NCBI RefSeq assembly: GCF_000165425.1
Contig: NW_001799177.1
Location: 310,001-374,000 of the forward strand
From: Paramecium tetraurelia
Lineage: Eukaryota; Ciliophora; Oligohymenophorea; Peniculida; Parameciidae
Length of the DNA: 64,000 nucleotides
Direction of reading: 5' to 3'
The position numbers were made by a program, and so were the translations under genes. Position 1 is the stretch's first letter. Every line of letters starts with the position of its first letter. A model generated the notes under the pieces. That model did not search any database. It was not told the DNA's origin and was given only the letters and a program-made list of their open reading frames with translations. Shown here one piece after another: positions 38,010 to 49,165 of this stretch.

Positions 38010-38601
38010 TTTTATTGTTATTTATATTTATATAATTATATCAAGTAAAATTTATTTGTTCAAAATCAATTAATCAATACAAAACTAAATTCTCAAATCC
38101 CATTACTCTGTTCTTTCTATTAAAATATCATAAAATTCAGTAAACGTTCCTACTCAGATATAATTCTCATTTCTCTTGCTTACTCCCTTTAAATGATCCC
38201 TTATTTTTAAACTGTCTTTAATTAATTAAATAAATTTCTACATACCAATAAATTCATTCTGTAAAAAAGTAAATGCAATAATTTTGTCATATATTTATTA
38301 AAATTGTATTCAATTTAAATTTCATGATATATCAATCAATCAAATTCAAGTAGGGAGCACTCCAACCATATTTAAACAGGATCTTATTTTTTTATATATA
38401 ATCAAATAATCAATTTATAATAAGTGTAGAAATGTTATTAAATCTAACTGAAACTAAACAGCCACAAAATTGAAAGATTAAACCCTGATATTACTTACAT
38501 TCATAGTTAAATGCTTTAATTAGTACATAATAAATAACAATAATGAAATTGTAAACCGAAGAAATTCCTAAAGTCTGCGCTCAATTTAATATTATTTATT
38601 T
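38010..38601. other. divergent promoter region, no gene seen
   Basis: About 590 bp A+T-rich gap between divergent genes; short open frames only. Confidence 0.4.
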
Positions 38602-39536
38602 ATGAAATAGTTTGTTAAACTCTTGATAATTTTGGGAGAATCAGAAATCGACATAGAACTAACGCGACAAGAATTATGTGCACAGAGACTATTCGAACCC
38701 TTCACAAGTTTTAAACGATTAGATTAAAACAATAAAACTAAGCTTGGAGTTAAGGAATTTTATGAATTTCTGCAAGACAACCAAGAAATACATTTAACCA
38801 AGTAATAATTAGATACTCTTATCAAATATTTGGATTATGATAAAGATGGCTCAGTATCGTATAATGAGTAAAATATTACATCCAATATTCAATAGCTTCA
38901 TTAAAATAATATTACCATAAGAACACCCTGAATTAACTGAATTGGCTATGTTAAGATCTAGCTACCAAATTGAAAAGAATGTTCTTTTACCATCAGAAAT
39001 TGAGTCATTGTTAAATGAACTATTATTATGTATTCTTACTTGGAGAGATTCCTTTGAAAAGGTTAAAGTAGAATTGTTAAAGGAGGATTATAACAACTAT
39101 ATGGATTACCTATTTCAGAACCATTAATAATTGAGCATCTAACAGTAATACTTTATTCCTAAAAAGATTTTATAAAATAATAAATGAAATTCAGCCTGTC
39201 AAACAAGAAACAGTTTTATCGTGTTTCAAATACATAGACTAAAATAGAACTAGATTTATTACCAAATCTGATGTTATTTTGAATTTGCTGGGGATTCCCT
39301 TTGAACAATTCACACACAAACAATAAAAGTAATTATAGGATACTTAATTCTCATCATACAATCTATCTCCCAGACAGACTTACCTATAAATTTCACCCAG
39401 ATTTACTTAATTACCAAGAAATGAGAGAACTATTAGTAATATCGAAAATATATTATCGTTGTCAACATCAAATAAGAATAAAAATGGAAAGATAATATCA
39501 TTCAAATCACGTACTTAACTATCCCAACTAAATTGA
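38602..39536 (+). CDS. EF-hand protein
   Basis: Start MKQFVKLLIILGESE. Residues 40-90 form an EF-hand pair: a degenerate first loop (LDQNNKTKLGVKEF) and a good second (LDYDKDGSVSYNDF, completed across a 28-nt intron). A third possible EF-hand is IDQNRTRFITKSDV further on. The rest is helical with a Ser/Asn/Lys-rich C-terminus (SLSTSNKNKNGKIISF). About 295 residues. The intron at 39145-39166 (22 nt) ends AAG. Ca2+ sensor of unknown partner; resembles flagellar/axonemal EF-hand proteins only in general layout. Confidence 0.75.
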
Positions 39537-39602
39537 TATATATACTATTTATTAAATAAATATAGGCCTCAATATTAAAATTATTTATTTTAATTAATTA
39601 TA

Positions 39603-40060
39603 ATGAGTGAAGGATAATAAATTAAGGAAAATACGCAATAAAATGAAATCCTTATTGGAATGCCAAAATCTGGAAATCCTTGGAAGAAACTTTCAACAAA
39701 GTATGAAATCATCATGTAATTTTAGATCAAGTACAAGAACCAAAAGATTTCATAAAGTTTCATGGGAAGAAAAGCAAAAATAAAGATAACAAAAGAAAGA
39801 ATTATAAGACTATTTGAAAGAGTATAAAGCTGAGAAGGAGAAGCAGGTATTTTTTAATGTGAATTAAGATTTAAGAAGAAAAATTGAGAAAAAAGAATAA
39901 GAAGAAATAAGATGAATTAAATAAATATAAGACAGCTGATCTTTAAATTATAAAAGAATCCAAAAATATTAAAAAATGGACCAAAAAGGCACGTAAAACC
40001 TTGGTCAAATTGCCTGCTGAAATATTTGAAACATTGCTAGAAAAACAAAGAAGAAGATGA
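39603..40060 (+). CDS. Cgr1/CCDC86-like rRNA-processing protein
   Basis: Short, very basic nucleolar-type protein of about 136 residues. It has the family order: GMPKSGNPWKKLSTK (Cgr1: SGR.WK), a WEEKQKQRQQKKELQDYLKE coiled coil, and a C-terminal IIKESKNIKKWTKKARKTL (family: VIRNPAKLKRAKKKQLR). Cgr1 proteins act in 60S ribosome assembly. Introns: 25 nt near 39699 (TAG) and 22 nt at 39847-39868 (AAG). Confidence 0.7.
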
Positions 40061-40097
40061 TTAAAAATAATATTGTTTTTATATTTCTAAAATTATA

Positions 40098-41331
40098 ATG
40101 AATTAAGATTCAAGCTATTAACATGATTACACAGTAGATATTAAACAACTAAAGGCGATAAATAGGAAATAATCGTAGGTATGGGATACTATGATAGAAT
40201 CTTATCAAAAAAAAATTTGTCATCTAAAATAGAAAGTTAAGATTGAAAAAACATAACAAATGCAATCAGAAAATAAATAATAATTGTATCAATAACAATG
40301 TCTTGCAGCAGCAAACGCTTACTAGTTGGATTTATTTGAGCTAAGAAAAAAAGATCTTAAAAATCAATTTGAGTCAAACAAGGCTAATTTAAATGAATAG
40401 ATCGATGAAATTAAAAAATCGTATGAATAAATAAGTAAAAATCTATAGCCGCTTCCCTAAGAATAGCCAAAAGAATGTTCATTTATTGCAGCTGCTAGTT
40501 CTGATTACACATTAGTACTTGCATTAGTTAAAAAAAATAATTAGAGAACTTTCATTTCTTTATAAAGCTTTTACCCTGAATGTTACATATCTAATTATTA
40601 AGATTGTGAAAATATATCTGTGATTGCAATAAAAGATATCAGTTACTAAGCATTCAGAAACTAAATTTAAAATAAATTACTATTAGCAAATGCTGATAAT
40701 AAGACTATTAACTGTTATATGGTTAGTTATGACAAGGATAAGCTGTCCAAAGAATTGATTTTTTAATAAGAGTTAGAACATAATATTGATTTGATTCATA
40801 TCACTAAGAACTTATAAGTTTTTGTAATAAATATTAATATAATAGGTAATCAGCAAACTGGGGGGTTTTGTTTATTTATTGAATAAGAATAAGAAAAAAT
40901 TAATTTATTAAGTAGGCCATGTGATTTGTGAATCAATATATCTTGAAAGTGATGATATTTTAAGAGTTTCAAACCAATTTATGATTATCACTATTTCGAA
41001 TTTGTCATCAATTTAAGAAGATTATGAATATGTTGAATTGAGAACAGAGGAGTTTTCAGCACTGCTTTATTTTCATACAAATTTACCATCTCGTCATTTG
41101 AAGTATATCTCACACCCATAGATTATAAATAAATAATATTTTGTTTATGTGAAAAAGAATTAAGTTAGAGTTTATGACTATATAGCCAAAGATAAGAAAA
41201 AGTTTAATGTATCAACTCAAAACATTCAAATTGAATTTCTCAACTACTTTGAGAAGACTAATAGATTAGTATTTTGTGATAGTTAGGGATAATCATACAA
41301 AGTGGAAAAATTTACAAATCTAATTGGGTGA
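40098..41331 (+). CDS. coiled-coil plus beta-rich protein, unknown
   Basis: Start MNQDSSYQHDYTVDIKQL. Residues 20-130 form a coiled coil rich in Gln and Lys (KICHLKQKVKIEKTQQMQ; FELRKKDLKNQFESNKANL). After QPLPQEQPKE follows a beta-rich region (CSFIAAASSDYTLVLALVK; QNKLLLANADNKTINCYMV; QFMIITISNLSSIQEDYEYV) with hydrophobic strands about every 40 residues, which could be a small propeller. A 22-nt TAG intron near 40829-40850 is needed. About 400 residues. Family unknown. Confidence 0.6.
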
Positions 41332-41358
41332 AATATTATATATATATATAAAATTTTA

Positions 41359-41877
41359 ATGGAATCAGGACTAATTTCTACATCAATATCTACAAAAATG
41401 ATTGCTCCTTTAAAGGTATTACTAATTTCATTGATCATCTCAATAATTGTATGTTTTGTCGAAGCAATAGTTTTTAGTGTAAAGACATCTGAAATAGGTA
41501 AGGATATTTGATTAGCAATAGATCAACATTGTGGTCCAAACTCCGCTGCAATAGTCTAAACAATATCTTATTATTTCACATTAATAGCCCTATTGGTTTT
41601 TGCGTTTGCCATTAATAAATTGAAAAAAACATACATATTGGTTACAACAATCCCTTCTATAATTCTAAAAATCGTTTCATTTATAATGATGATGACTTAA
41701 TTAAATAAACTGTGGGGTACTTGCTATATTTAAAGCTCTTAAATTTCAACCTTCATTATGAGTGACCTTTTTTGGATTTTAATATTGATATACTATTTTA
41801 ATGCATTATCCAAATTATAGTAAAAGTTTCCAGAAGCCTTTTACCATAGTTTTAAAATAAATTTACTATGGGCTTGA
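41359..41877 (+). CDS. small four-helix membrane protein
   Basis: About 165 residues, start MESGLISTSISTKMIAPL. Four hydrophobic segments: VLLISLIISIIVCFVEAIVF, YYFTLIALLVFAFAI, ILVTTIPSIILKIVSFIMMM, and FIMSDLFWILILIYYFN, with short polar loops, giving both ends on the same side. One 18-nt intron near 41498 (GTAAG..TTAG) is among the shortest here. Layout resembles a tetraspan protein, but the conserved tetraspanin cysteines are not seen. Confidence 0.55.
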
Positions 41878-42545
41878 TGAATGATAATTTATGTAATATA
41901 ATTTCATATATAATAACTTCTTATTCATATATATATATAAATCAAGGTTTAAACTGATTAGAATCTCTAATTGCATCTGAAATAATATGTTACATCTATT
42001 TTTATAGAAAACATTCTTCAATTTCCATTTTATCTTTATTTTATGCATTTATAAAATGTGAATTTATGTCATCTTAATTTATACTTTATTTAAATTATTT
42101 AAATTTATTGTCAACATTGTTTATTGACGAAGACTTAAAATCAGAGTATTGTTGATTTAAAGTTGAACTTTATTGGCCATTGAATAAATTACTTTGTATT
42201 ATCCCATTGTAAGCTTATTGCATAAAAGTTCCTTAATTAATCCCATTTTAAGATTATACCATAAAAGTTCCTTAATTAATTCCATTTTAAGATTATACCA
42301 TAAATGATGATGGAATACTTTATAATACAGATAATCCTTGGTTTTAGGAATTCAAATTTATTTAAGCTGGTTACATAAATATTCTGTTATCCTAGTTATT
42401 GAAGCTTTGAGTGTTTTAATTGAGATTATTATTCTGATTGCAATTATTGATCAAATTCACTCCATTGTTTTAAGAAAACATTTCCTACAAGTTTAAAATT
42501 GTTAAAAAAATAAAATATTAATGATTTATATTAAAAAAGATATGA
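41878..42545. other. gap containing a 40-bp tandem repeat
   Basis: A+T-rich spacer between convergent genes; apart from the tandem repeat at 42202-42307 nothing was recognised. Confidence 0.45.
42202..42307. repeat. 40-bp tandem repeat, about 2.7 copies
   Basis: Units starting at 42202, 42241 and 42281 share TCCCATTTTAAGATTATACC followed by ATAAAAGTTCCTTAATTAAT. The first copy differs at several sites, the second is the best, and the third has lost one base and breaks off after about 26 nt. It lies in the 3' flank shared by convergent genes. Confidence 0.8.
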
Positions 42546-43866
42546 TCATTTTGATCTTGCAAATCCAACCCTATCATTATCTCTATCATAAACTGAATAA
42601 TATTTGCTTAAGAAAGTGTCACCCAAAATCCAGGCTGGTCCTTGAGGATGTGGAATGTCTAGTGGCATAAATGTTCCAACGCATTCACAACCTGCTCCCA
42701 TTTCTAAGAAGCTGTCTGTAGATGCAAAAGATCCATATGCAACCTAATCAAATTATTAATGTATTTACTTCATTTCCATATGAATCTATCTTCATAATGT
42801 AATCATGTGCATCAAGATCATAATGAATTCCATCCAGGACAAATGTTAAGGTGGGTAATTCTTTAACATTCTTGCAATTTTCATCTATATTAAGAGCATC
42901 AATCACATCATATAAATCATCAGATGGACCTGTTATTAATGATGTTCCAGTGTCAGCTATCACCTTGCATCCTCTCTTACATATTCCTACATCCTTTCCA
43001 TTAACCAATATATTTTCTGCTTCCAAAAGCCAATAATACTTGTTTGCCACATTGTGAAAATGCAAATCCCCTACAAAATGCTCTTAATTCCATCCTCCCA
43101 ATGTTAGTTCTGAGGTTCTGGTGCCTTCTTGTCTTGAAAAGTAAAATGAAAACACATTCCTGTCCAACAATTTTTATTGCATGATATTATCAAATAATGG
43201 ATTAAAATGATAGGCAGCCATTGTTGGATATGCTAAACCAACTATACCATCAAAATCTGAATAAGCGAACACATCTCCATTTTCCCTGACTATTTCTGCA
43301 AACTCTTATTTCCTTATCTAAACATTTCCAACGTAGGCGGTGTCTGCATTAATCTTTTAATTGATTGAATTCTTACTTCTCCCATCAGTTCACCAGTTCC
43401 AAACTCAACATCTAAATCATAGCCTAAATGCTCATAAGTCAAACTCTTTTAACCATCGTATTATTTATGATTCTTGCAACCATAATCATTGCATCTTGCA
43501 GAGTTCAACCAAATATTAGCTGATCCAGTATCGAATATAACCTATCTTAGTAATTTATTCTACTTTAAATTTATTTTCTTAAGCTCCAAAACTAATTTCA
43601 CCAGTATATTAAGTATTTTTAAAATTATATAATTTTATGCTCTCCTTCTGTGTAGTTTATGTCAAAGCAATATCATCCATTATGTCACTCTTAGATCTAA
43701 AATGTTGCCCTGTTGTTATGAAATCGAAGAATGATTTCCTGGCTTAAGATTAAGTTCTTTCCAACTTTATTGAATAAATTTTATTCTGCATTCCTGGTTG
43801 CTCTTCTAAAAACGAAGCACATTAAGCAGATATGATCAATATAGAAATCAAATATACTTAGTTCAT
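42546..43866 (-). CDS. pepsin-family aspartyl protease
   Basis: Secreted or lysosomal A1 protease. Signal peptide [16 protein letters not shown], then a propeptide of about 60 residues. Both catalytic aspartates are present: [12 protein letters not shown] and [11 protein letters not shown]. Cysteines around the first site ([12 protein letters not shown]), a YHFNP-type middle and the end [20 protein letters not shown] are typical. About 410 residues, full length. Small introns occur near 42745, 43330 and 43545. Likely works in food vacuoles or lysosomes. Confidence 0.9.
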
Positions 43867-44203
43867 TTAATATTGAATTATTCCATTTCAAAAACGATAA
43901 TTTTTACTTTAAAGTGAATTAACAGATTCCATTTTAGAAAATACTAAATTTATTATCAATTCTCGAATCAAATTATAAATCTTATTTAATCTTCAATGTT
44001 TAACATCTCTCATTCAACAATACTGTGTATCTTGGAATGATAGATTCAAAATTGAATTCAAATAAAATTTGTTTTATATAATCAATACCAAATAGAATCA
44101 AACTCTGATTCCATAAAATTAATTAAATAAATATTAGAGTTAATTAACAACAATTATATAAAATTAAACTGTATATTTTAGAATAACATAACTTTTACAA
44201 TCC
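43867..44203. other. spacer
   Basis: A+T-rich spacer between two minus-strand genes; nothing recognised. Confidence 0.4.
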
Positions 44204-44978
44204 TCAAACCTCACACACATTTTCTTTTTTATCTTCACTTTTAGCCTGCAAATAGATCTAAATGGCTGAACTCATTAAACCTCCTAATGCAACTAATCCT
44301 CTGTTAAATCTTGTATTTAACTATTTTCAATAAAATGATCATACTATTTGTTCTGGTATTTATGCTTTTTACATAGCACAGGTTAGATCACCTATGATTC
44401 TTAAAATCAGTAGTCCATATTGATATCTTTCATTTGTCAAGGCTTTGATTTAAGTAATAAATTCCTAATTAGATATCCCATTTTAAATTTATTACTTCAT
44501 CTCAGACTCTCTCTTTAGTAATAATAATTATACCTTCTAAAATTGGTTCTTAATCTATTTAAATAGAAAACTAATTATGTTAACAATCCTAAGGTCCAAA
44601 AAGAATGAGAAATAATTTTCAATAATTGATGATTGAATGTTTTCTCAAAAAATCCCATTTAATGTATGACCATAATACTCTCTATTAGATGGAAAAAGAA
44701 ATAAAATATATAGACAGAATATGTTGACATTTCATTAACAGCATGAGGAATTTGATGAAAATGCTTTTTTGGATTATGAATTTATGATTTTTGTAAGATA
44801 TTAAGAATAGTTTATAAACTTTTTCCTAACCTAAGCAATCTCCTACAAACATATATATGTTCTATATTAGAAATATCTGCTTACAATATATTTAGAATTT
44901 CTATTCAGATTGTTGGTTGTCAATTCCAAGAAGCATGTAGCTTCTCAACAATTCCCAATTTTAGAACATTTTTAACAT
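44204..44978 (-). CDS. PEX11-like peroxisomal membrane protein
   Basis: PEX11 proteins elongate peroxisome membranes before division. Seen: an early amphipathic stretch RRLLRLGKSLQTILNIL (PEX11: KLLRLGKFL), ERYQYGLLILRIIGDLTCAM (family: K.L.D.P.AL helix), and the C-terminal membrane signature NTRFNRGLVALGGLMSSAIQIY, matching the family's VGLLGLISSLIGIYQ. Start MLKMFQNWELLRSYM; about 230 residues, family size. Introns of 23 and 24 nt (TAG) are clear; one near 44520 has an uncertain 3' end. Assignment is by pattern, not search. Confidence 0.65.
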
Positions 44979-45175
44979 TTTATCCCTATTGTCTCTTGAT
45001 GATCATAATTAATACCTGTAGATGATTAAAACGAAATGAACTTAGATAGCATCAATAGCTTGAATATATTAATAATATAATTTAGAATATCATAACTATG
45101 AATTACAATAGATTGATGGAATATAAAAAGTAACAGTAGATTAGAAAAAAGATTCAACATATATATATATAGGTT

Positions 45176-45842
45176 TCAAAAGTTTTCGTCAATATAATTA
45201 AGTTTGGCACCCGAATTAAACTAAGAAGCAAATTGAGCAATTAATTTTTGAGTGTCATTCCTTTGTTTTTTGAGTCTCTAACAATATAATATGTAACATT
45301 ACTTTGATTTATTCATTTTCTATAAAATTTAAGTTCTGTCTTGTGATTTAATTGTGCTCTTCTTGTTATTCCGTTTTTAGGTGTTTATTTTACATTCTTT
45401 TACTTTTACCGAGACTAAAAGCATTGTTCATTCTAGTTTTATGTACATTTAATAGCCACTTATCTTTGTTCTGTATTGTGACTTTTGGTGTTTCTAATAG
45501 TTTGTTGTTCATTAGATGGCTAGATTTAAAATTTTTGTTAGGGAGATTAGGAGTGAAATATTTTAGTTCATAAGGAATGTTTTTGAGTCTTTTGGCTTAC
45601 AGACTCTCGTACTTGGGAGTATACAAATGAAGTTAATTGGAGGTGTTCATTTGTGTAACTGTATGCTTATGTACTATTCTCCTGTCTGATTTGGGAGCTT
45701 TGGAGATTGACAATATTCCTATTAATAGCTAACAGTCTTTACTTGATCTTGATGTTGTGGTGTATACATCAGATTCAAACTAAGCACATGATTCTAATTT
45801 AGGCAAATGAAGAGTTAATTTCACTTTTCTTTCGGAAAACAT
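45176..45842 (-). CDS. basic protein of unknown function
   Basis: Start MFSERKVKLTLHLPKLES; about 210 residues with one 25-nt TAG intron near 45283-45307. Rich in Lys, Asn, Gln and Ser with short phrases such as TPKYESLQAKRLKNIPYELK and VHKTRMNNAFSLGKSKRMQ; the C-terminus is helical (QRNDTQKLIAQFASQFNSG). Coding composition is visibly less A+T-rich than its flanks. No family recognised. Confidence 0.6.
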
Positions 45843-46075
45843 TATTTATTGATTAAAAGATGATTTCAGTGGATAGTTATCAATAATATCAATTAAATAT
45901 GGTCAATTCAAATTGTGTGATTAAATTATATGTATATAATTATATTATGAATAATGGAGTGATCTTATTGATGAAATTACTCAAGTAATCGGTGGATTCA
46001 ATGTCCTAAGCGATATGAAACTATTAATATTTGTAAACAATTCTTATTATAAAAAATTAATAAATTTGTTAAATT

Positions 46076-48429
46076 ATGTAATACTATTGCTAACTGCATT
46101 AGTCAATCTTTACTTCAGTTTGCATTCAATAGGATTGCACAAAAAAAGGACCATTGTGTGATAAATGTACAGATACTCATAAAAATCATGTTATGCAAAA
46201 TTTAGAAACATATTTCAATGACTACACAAAATACTTGAATATGGAGTATTAAGCATAAATATTGTAAAAATTAGACTAAATGAAATAATACTTCCATGAT
46301 AAGATTTCATCTTTATAAATCGATGTAAATTTTATAGATGAAAAAAGAAAAAAAGAAATCATGAAATAATTGAAATAAGAGAAGATGAGTCCCCAATAAT
46401 TTCAATCTAAGGTTATTGAATTAATACAAAGAGATTAACTGAAGGACAGAGAATATTTAGAACAATTCTTTACACAAATAGTTGAGATAGAGAAGAATAT
46501 GAAATTCTAATTTTCACAATTACCCAAGAAATTCATATAAGCTTAACATCATCATCAACCATCTCATCAGTCATAATAAATAATTAACAATAAATCCAAT
46601 CTTTCAAGCGAAGTCAGAGAATTATCCCCATAACTATCAAATCGATCTAATAAATCCAAAGAACCAATATTCTCATAAAAATAAACAAGTCAATCTCCAC
46701 TTTCAAAATAGTTGCTTTAAAGAGATCTGATGCCAGTCGGTTCATTTAATAATTCTAAATTAAAAAACTATTTCACAGAATAAGATTCATAAGTATCTCC
46801 TTAAAATTCATTCAAAATTGTTAAACCTTTTGACATTGATAAATCATCCAACTATCAAAGTAGAATCGAAGGAGATCGATCAAAATCAAAATCATAAAAT
46901 GCATCATTCGATTAATTCAAGAAAGTTGAGCCATTCAAAAATGTCTAGCAATCATAAATTATTGAAGTCCCTTTAACAACTAAGTTTGAGAAATCTGAAC
47001 AACTAGATCTACTATATAATCAAAAATAAAGCTCAAATAATCTATAAGAATTACCATAATAATAAATAGTTGGTTATTATTCAAACCAAAGGACTTTAAC
47101 CCAAAAAGAGAATAAAGAGTCCCTTCAAAAGTCTCCTTCTAACACCAAAGTATAATTTTCAATAAAAGAGGAAAAGTAAGTATAATCAAATTCAAATCCA
47201 TAATAAAGTGAAATCTATAACTAATTTTAAAAAAGTTAAGTGTATGAATCTTAAAATTTTGATTTTGGATAAAAGTTCTAAAATCAAAATCAAGAAGTTC
47301 AGCTATTTTAAACACCTTAATAGAGTACAATTATTAGAGAAAAGGAAACAAACAACTTTTAAAATGGTATGAAATTGTCAGCATAATCTGCCATATCAGG
47401 TATATAAAATGAAAATAAATCGTAATAAGATATATCTTTTATCAGTTCTAAGTATATTTTTTTAATATCATTAGATCATTAATTTCTCCTTAAATTAAAA
47501 TAACCTAAAATTTACCAAATCCATTAAAAATTGAAAAAGATGAAACTTTAAAAGTTCATGATAAAAGTGTTAAAGATTTATGTTTTATGGATGATGATAA
47601 GATTATTACTTGTTCAAAGGATTCAACCATAAAAATTTGGGATAAGTATAGTTATGAATTTATTAGAAAGGAGAACTAAACAATTAAAAACGGAATTGAA
47701 AGATCATACAGATTAAATTCTATGCATTGCATTTTCATAAAAAAGAATAATAGTTAGTGGATCAGTTGACAAAACAGTTAGAATATGGAAACCTTCTCCT
47801 TCTTGGAGGATTGCATTTGTTTGTTAAGGACATTAAGAAAGAATAAGATGTGTAGACTTTGTGGGAAATTTCATTCTCTCTGGATCTGATGACACAACTC
47901 TTAAATTATGGGATTTAGATGGATAATTATAACATTCATTTAAAACGAATGGTAGAGTTAGTGCCATGATAACAGATAAAAACTTGGTAATTGTTGGAAG
48001 TGGTAAAAACCTACTGTATTAGATACCAAAACAAAAAATAAATAATAAGAGATAATAGGTCATAAGAATTTGATTTTGTGTCTATAACTAAGCAGTTTAT
48101 AGAACAAAAGGATTTTATTAAGTGGATCAAAAGATCATTTTGTTAAAATATGGTCTTATCCTTAAATTTAAGAAATTAGAACTTTTGAAGATGATTACTC
48201 AATTCATTCTTTGTTCTTTGATCAAAGTTCATAATACTTATTTTTGGGTTAAATGGGCTTTGAGTAAGAAGGTAAAATTTCTATTTGGAAACTGGATGAT
48301 CAGCCAAAAAAAAAATAAGAAATCATTTCTAATCCTTATGGATGTAATAAAGTATTATATGATGGGAGATATCTATATAGTGCGCATGAAAACAAAAGAA
48401 TGGAAATTTATTCTATTAATGAACTTTGA
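46076..48429 (+). CDS. B-box zinc finger / WD40 repeat protein
   Basis: Start MQYYCQLHQSIFTSVC: a B-box-type zinc finger with C-x2-H, C, C, then GPLCDKCTDTHKNH (C-x2-C-x4-H-x2-H), followed by about 120 residues of coiled coil (EKRKKEIMKQLKQEKMSPQQ). This is the TRIM order without a RING. A long Ser/Gln-rich linker of about 300 residues follows. The C-terminus is a WD40 propeller: VKDLCFMDDDKIITCSKDST, HTDQILCIAFSQKRIIVSGS, RIRCVDFVGNFILSGSDDTT and at least two more blades. The intron at 47646-47670 ends AAG. About 750 residues; scaffold or E3-like adaptor, inferred. Confidence 0.75.
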
Positions 48430-49165
48430 TTATTATTATATTATTCAATATCATTCGAATTTGTTTAATTTTAGAAGTAGTGTAAAATAATCTCAATTCA
48501 ATATGAGGCACTTATTCCAATTAGATTGCAATCATTTTATAATTAAATATTATATTAAGTTAATAAATTGATCATCAGAGTTTTACTTTATTTTTTAAAG
48601 TATATCAAAGTTGATATAAAATCAAATGGAAATAAATTCATTTAGAGAGAGATTAACTAATCCTTTTAGAATCTAATTCTAGAGATATTTCAACAATTTT
48701 CTAAGACTTTAATGTATCAATTTTTTTCAATTAAGTCTTCAAACTTAATGTTAGTTCAAATTAAATTGAATTTCTTTAATATAATTGTATGTTGAAAAAT
48801 TGATACAATGAACTCAACATTTAAATTAAGTTGTTCTTAATGAAAATGAGAACAAAAATTATTATAATTATACTTTTAGATTTTTTCTAGAATAAAATAA
48901 AATGCTGGTAATAATTCATTTTGTTCATAAAAAGTTGTAAAGAGATTAATTTTAAATTTTTCTATGTTCTAAAAAATATCCCAGTTGAGTTGATGACCCC
49001 TAAATATTGTATATATTAATTCCAAATATATTTTGGTAAATCTTTAATTTATATTAATTAATATATTATCTCATTTAAGATCCATGATTATAATATTAAA
49101 TATATAAACTAAATTTATCAGACTATATTCAAAGCATAAAAGTACTTATACTCTTAAACTAGGCA
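48430..49165. other. gap with an inverted repeat
   Basis: A+T-rich gap between tandem genes. It contains an imperfect inverted repeat, TGTATCAATTTTTTTCAA at about 48713-48730 facing TTGAAAAATTGATACA at 48792-48807, loop about 60 nt. No gene recognised. Confidence 0.4.
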
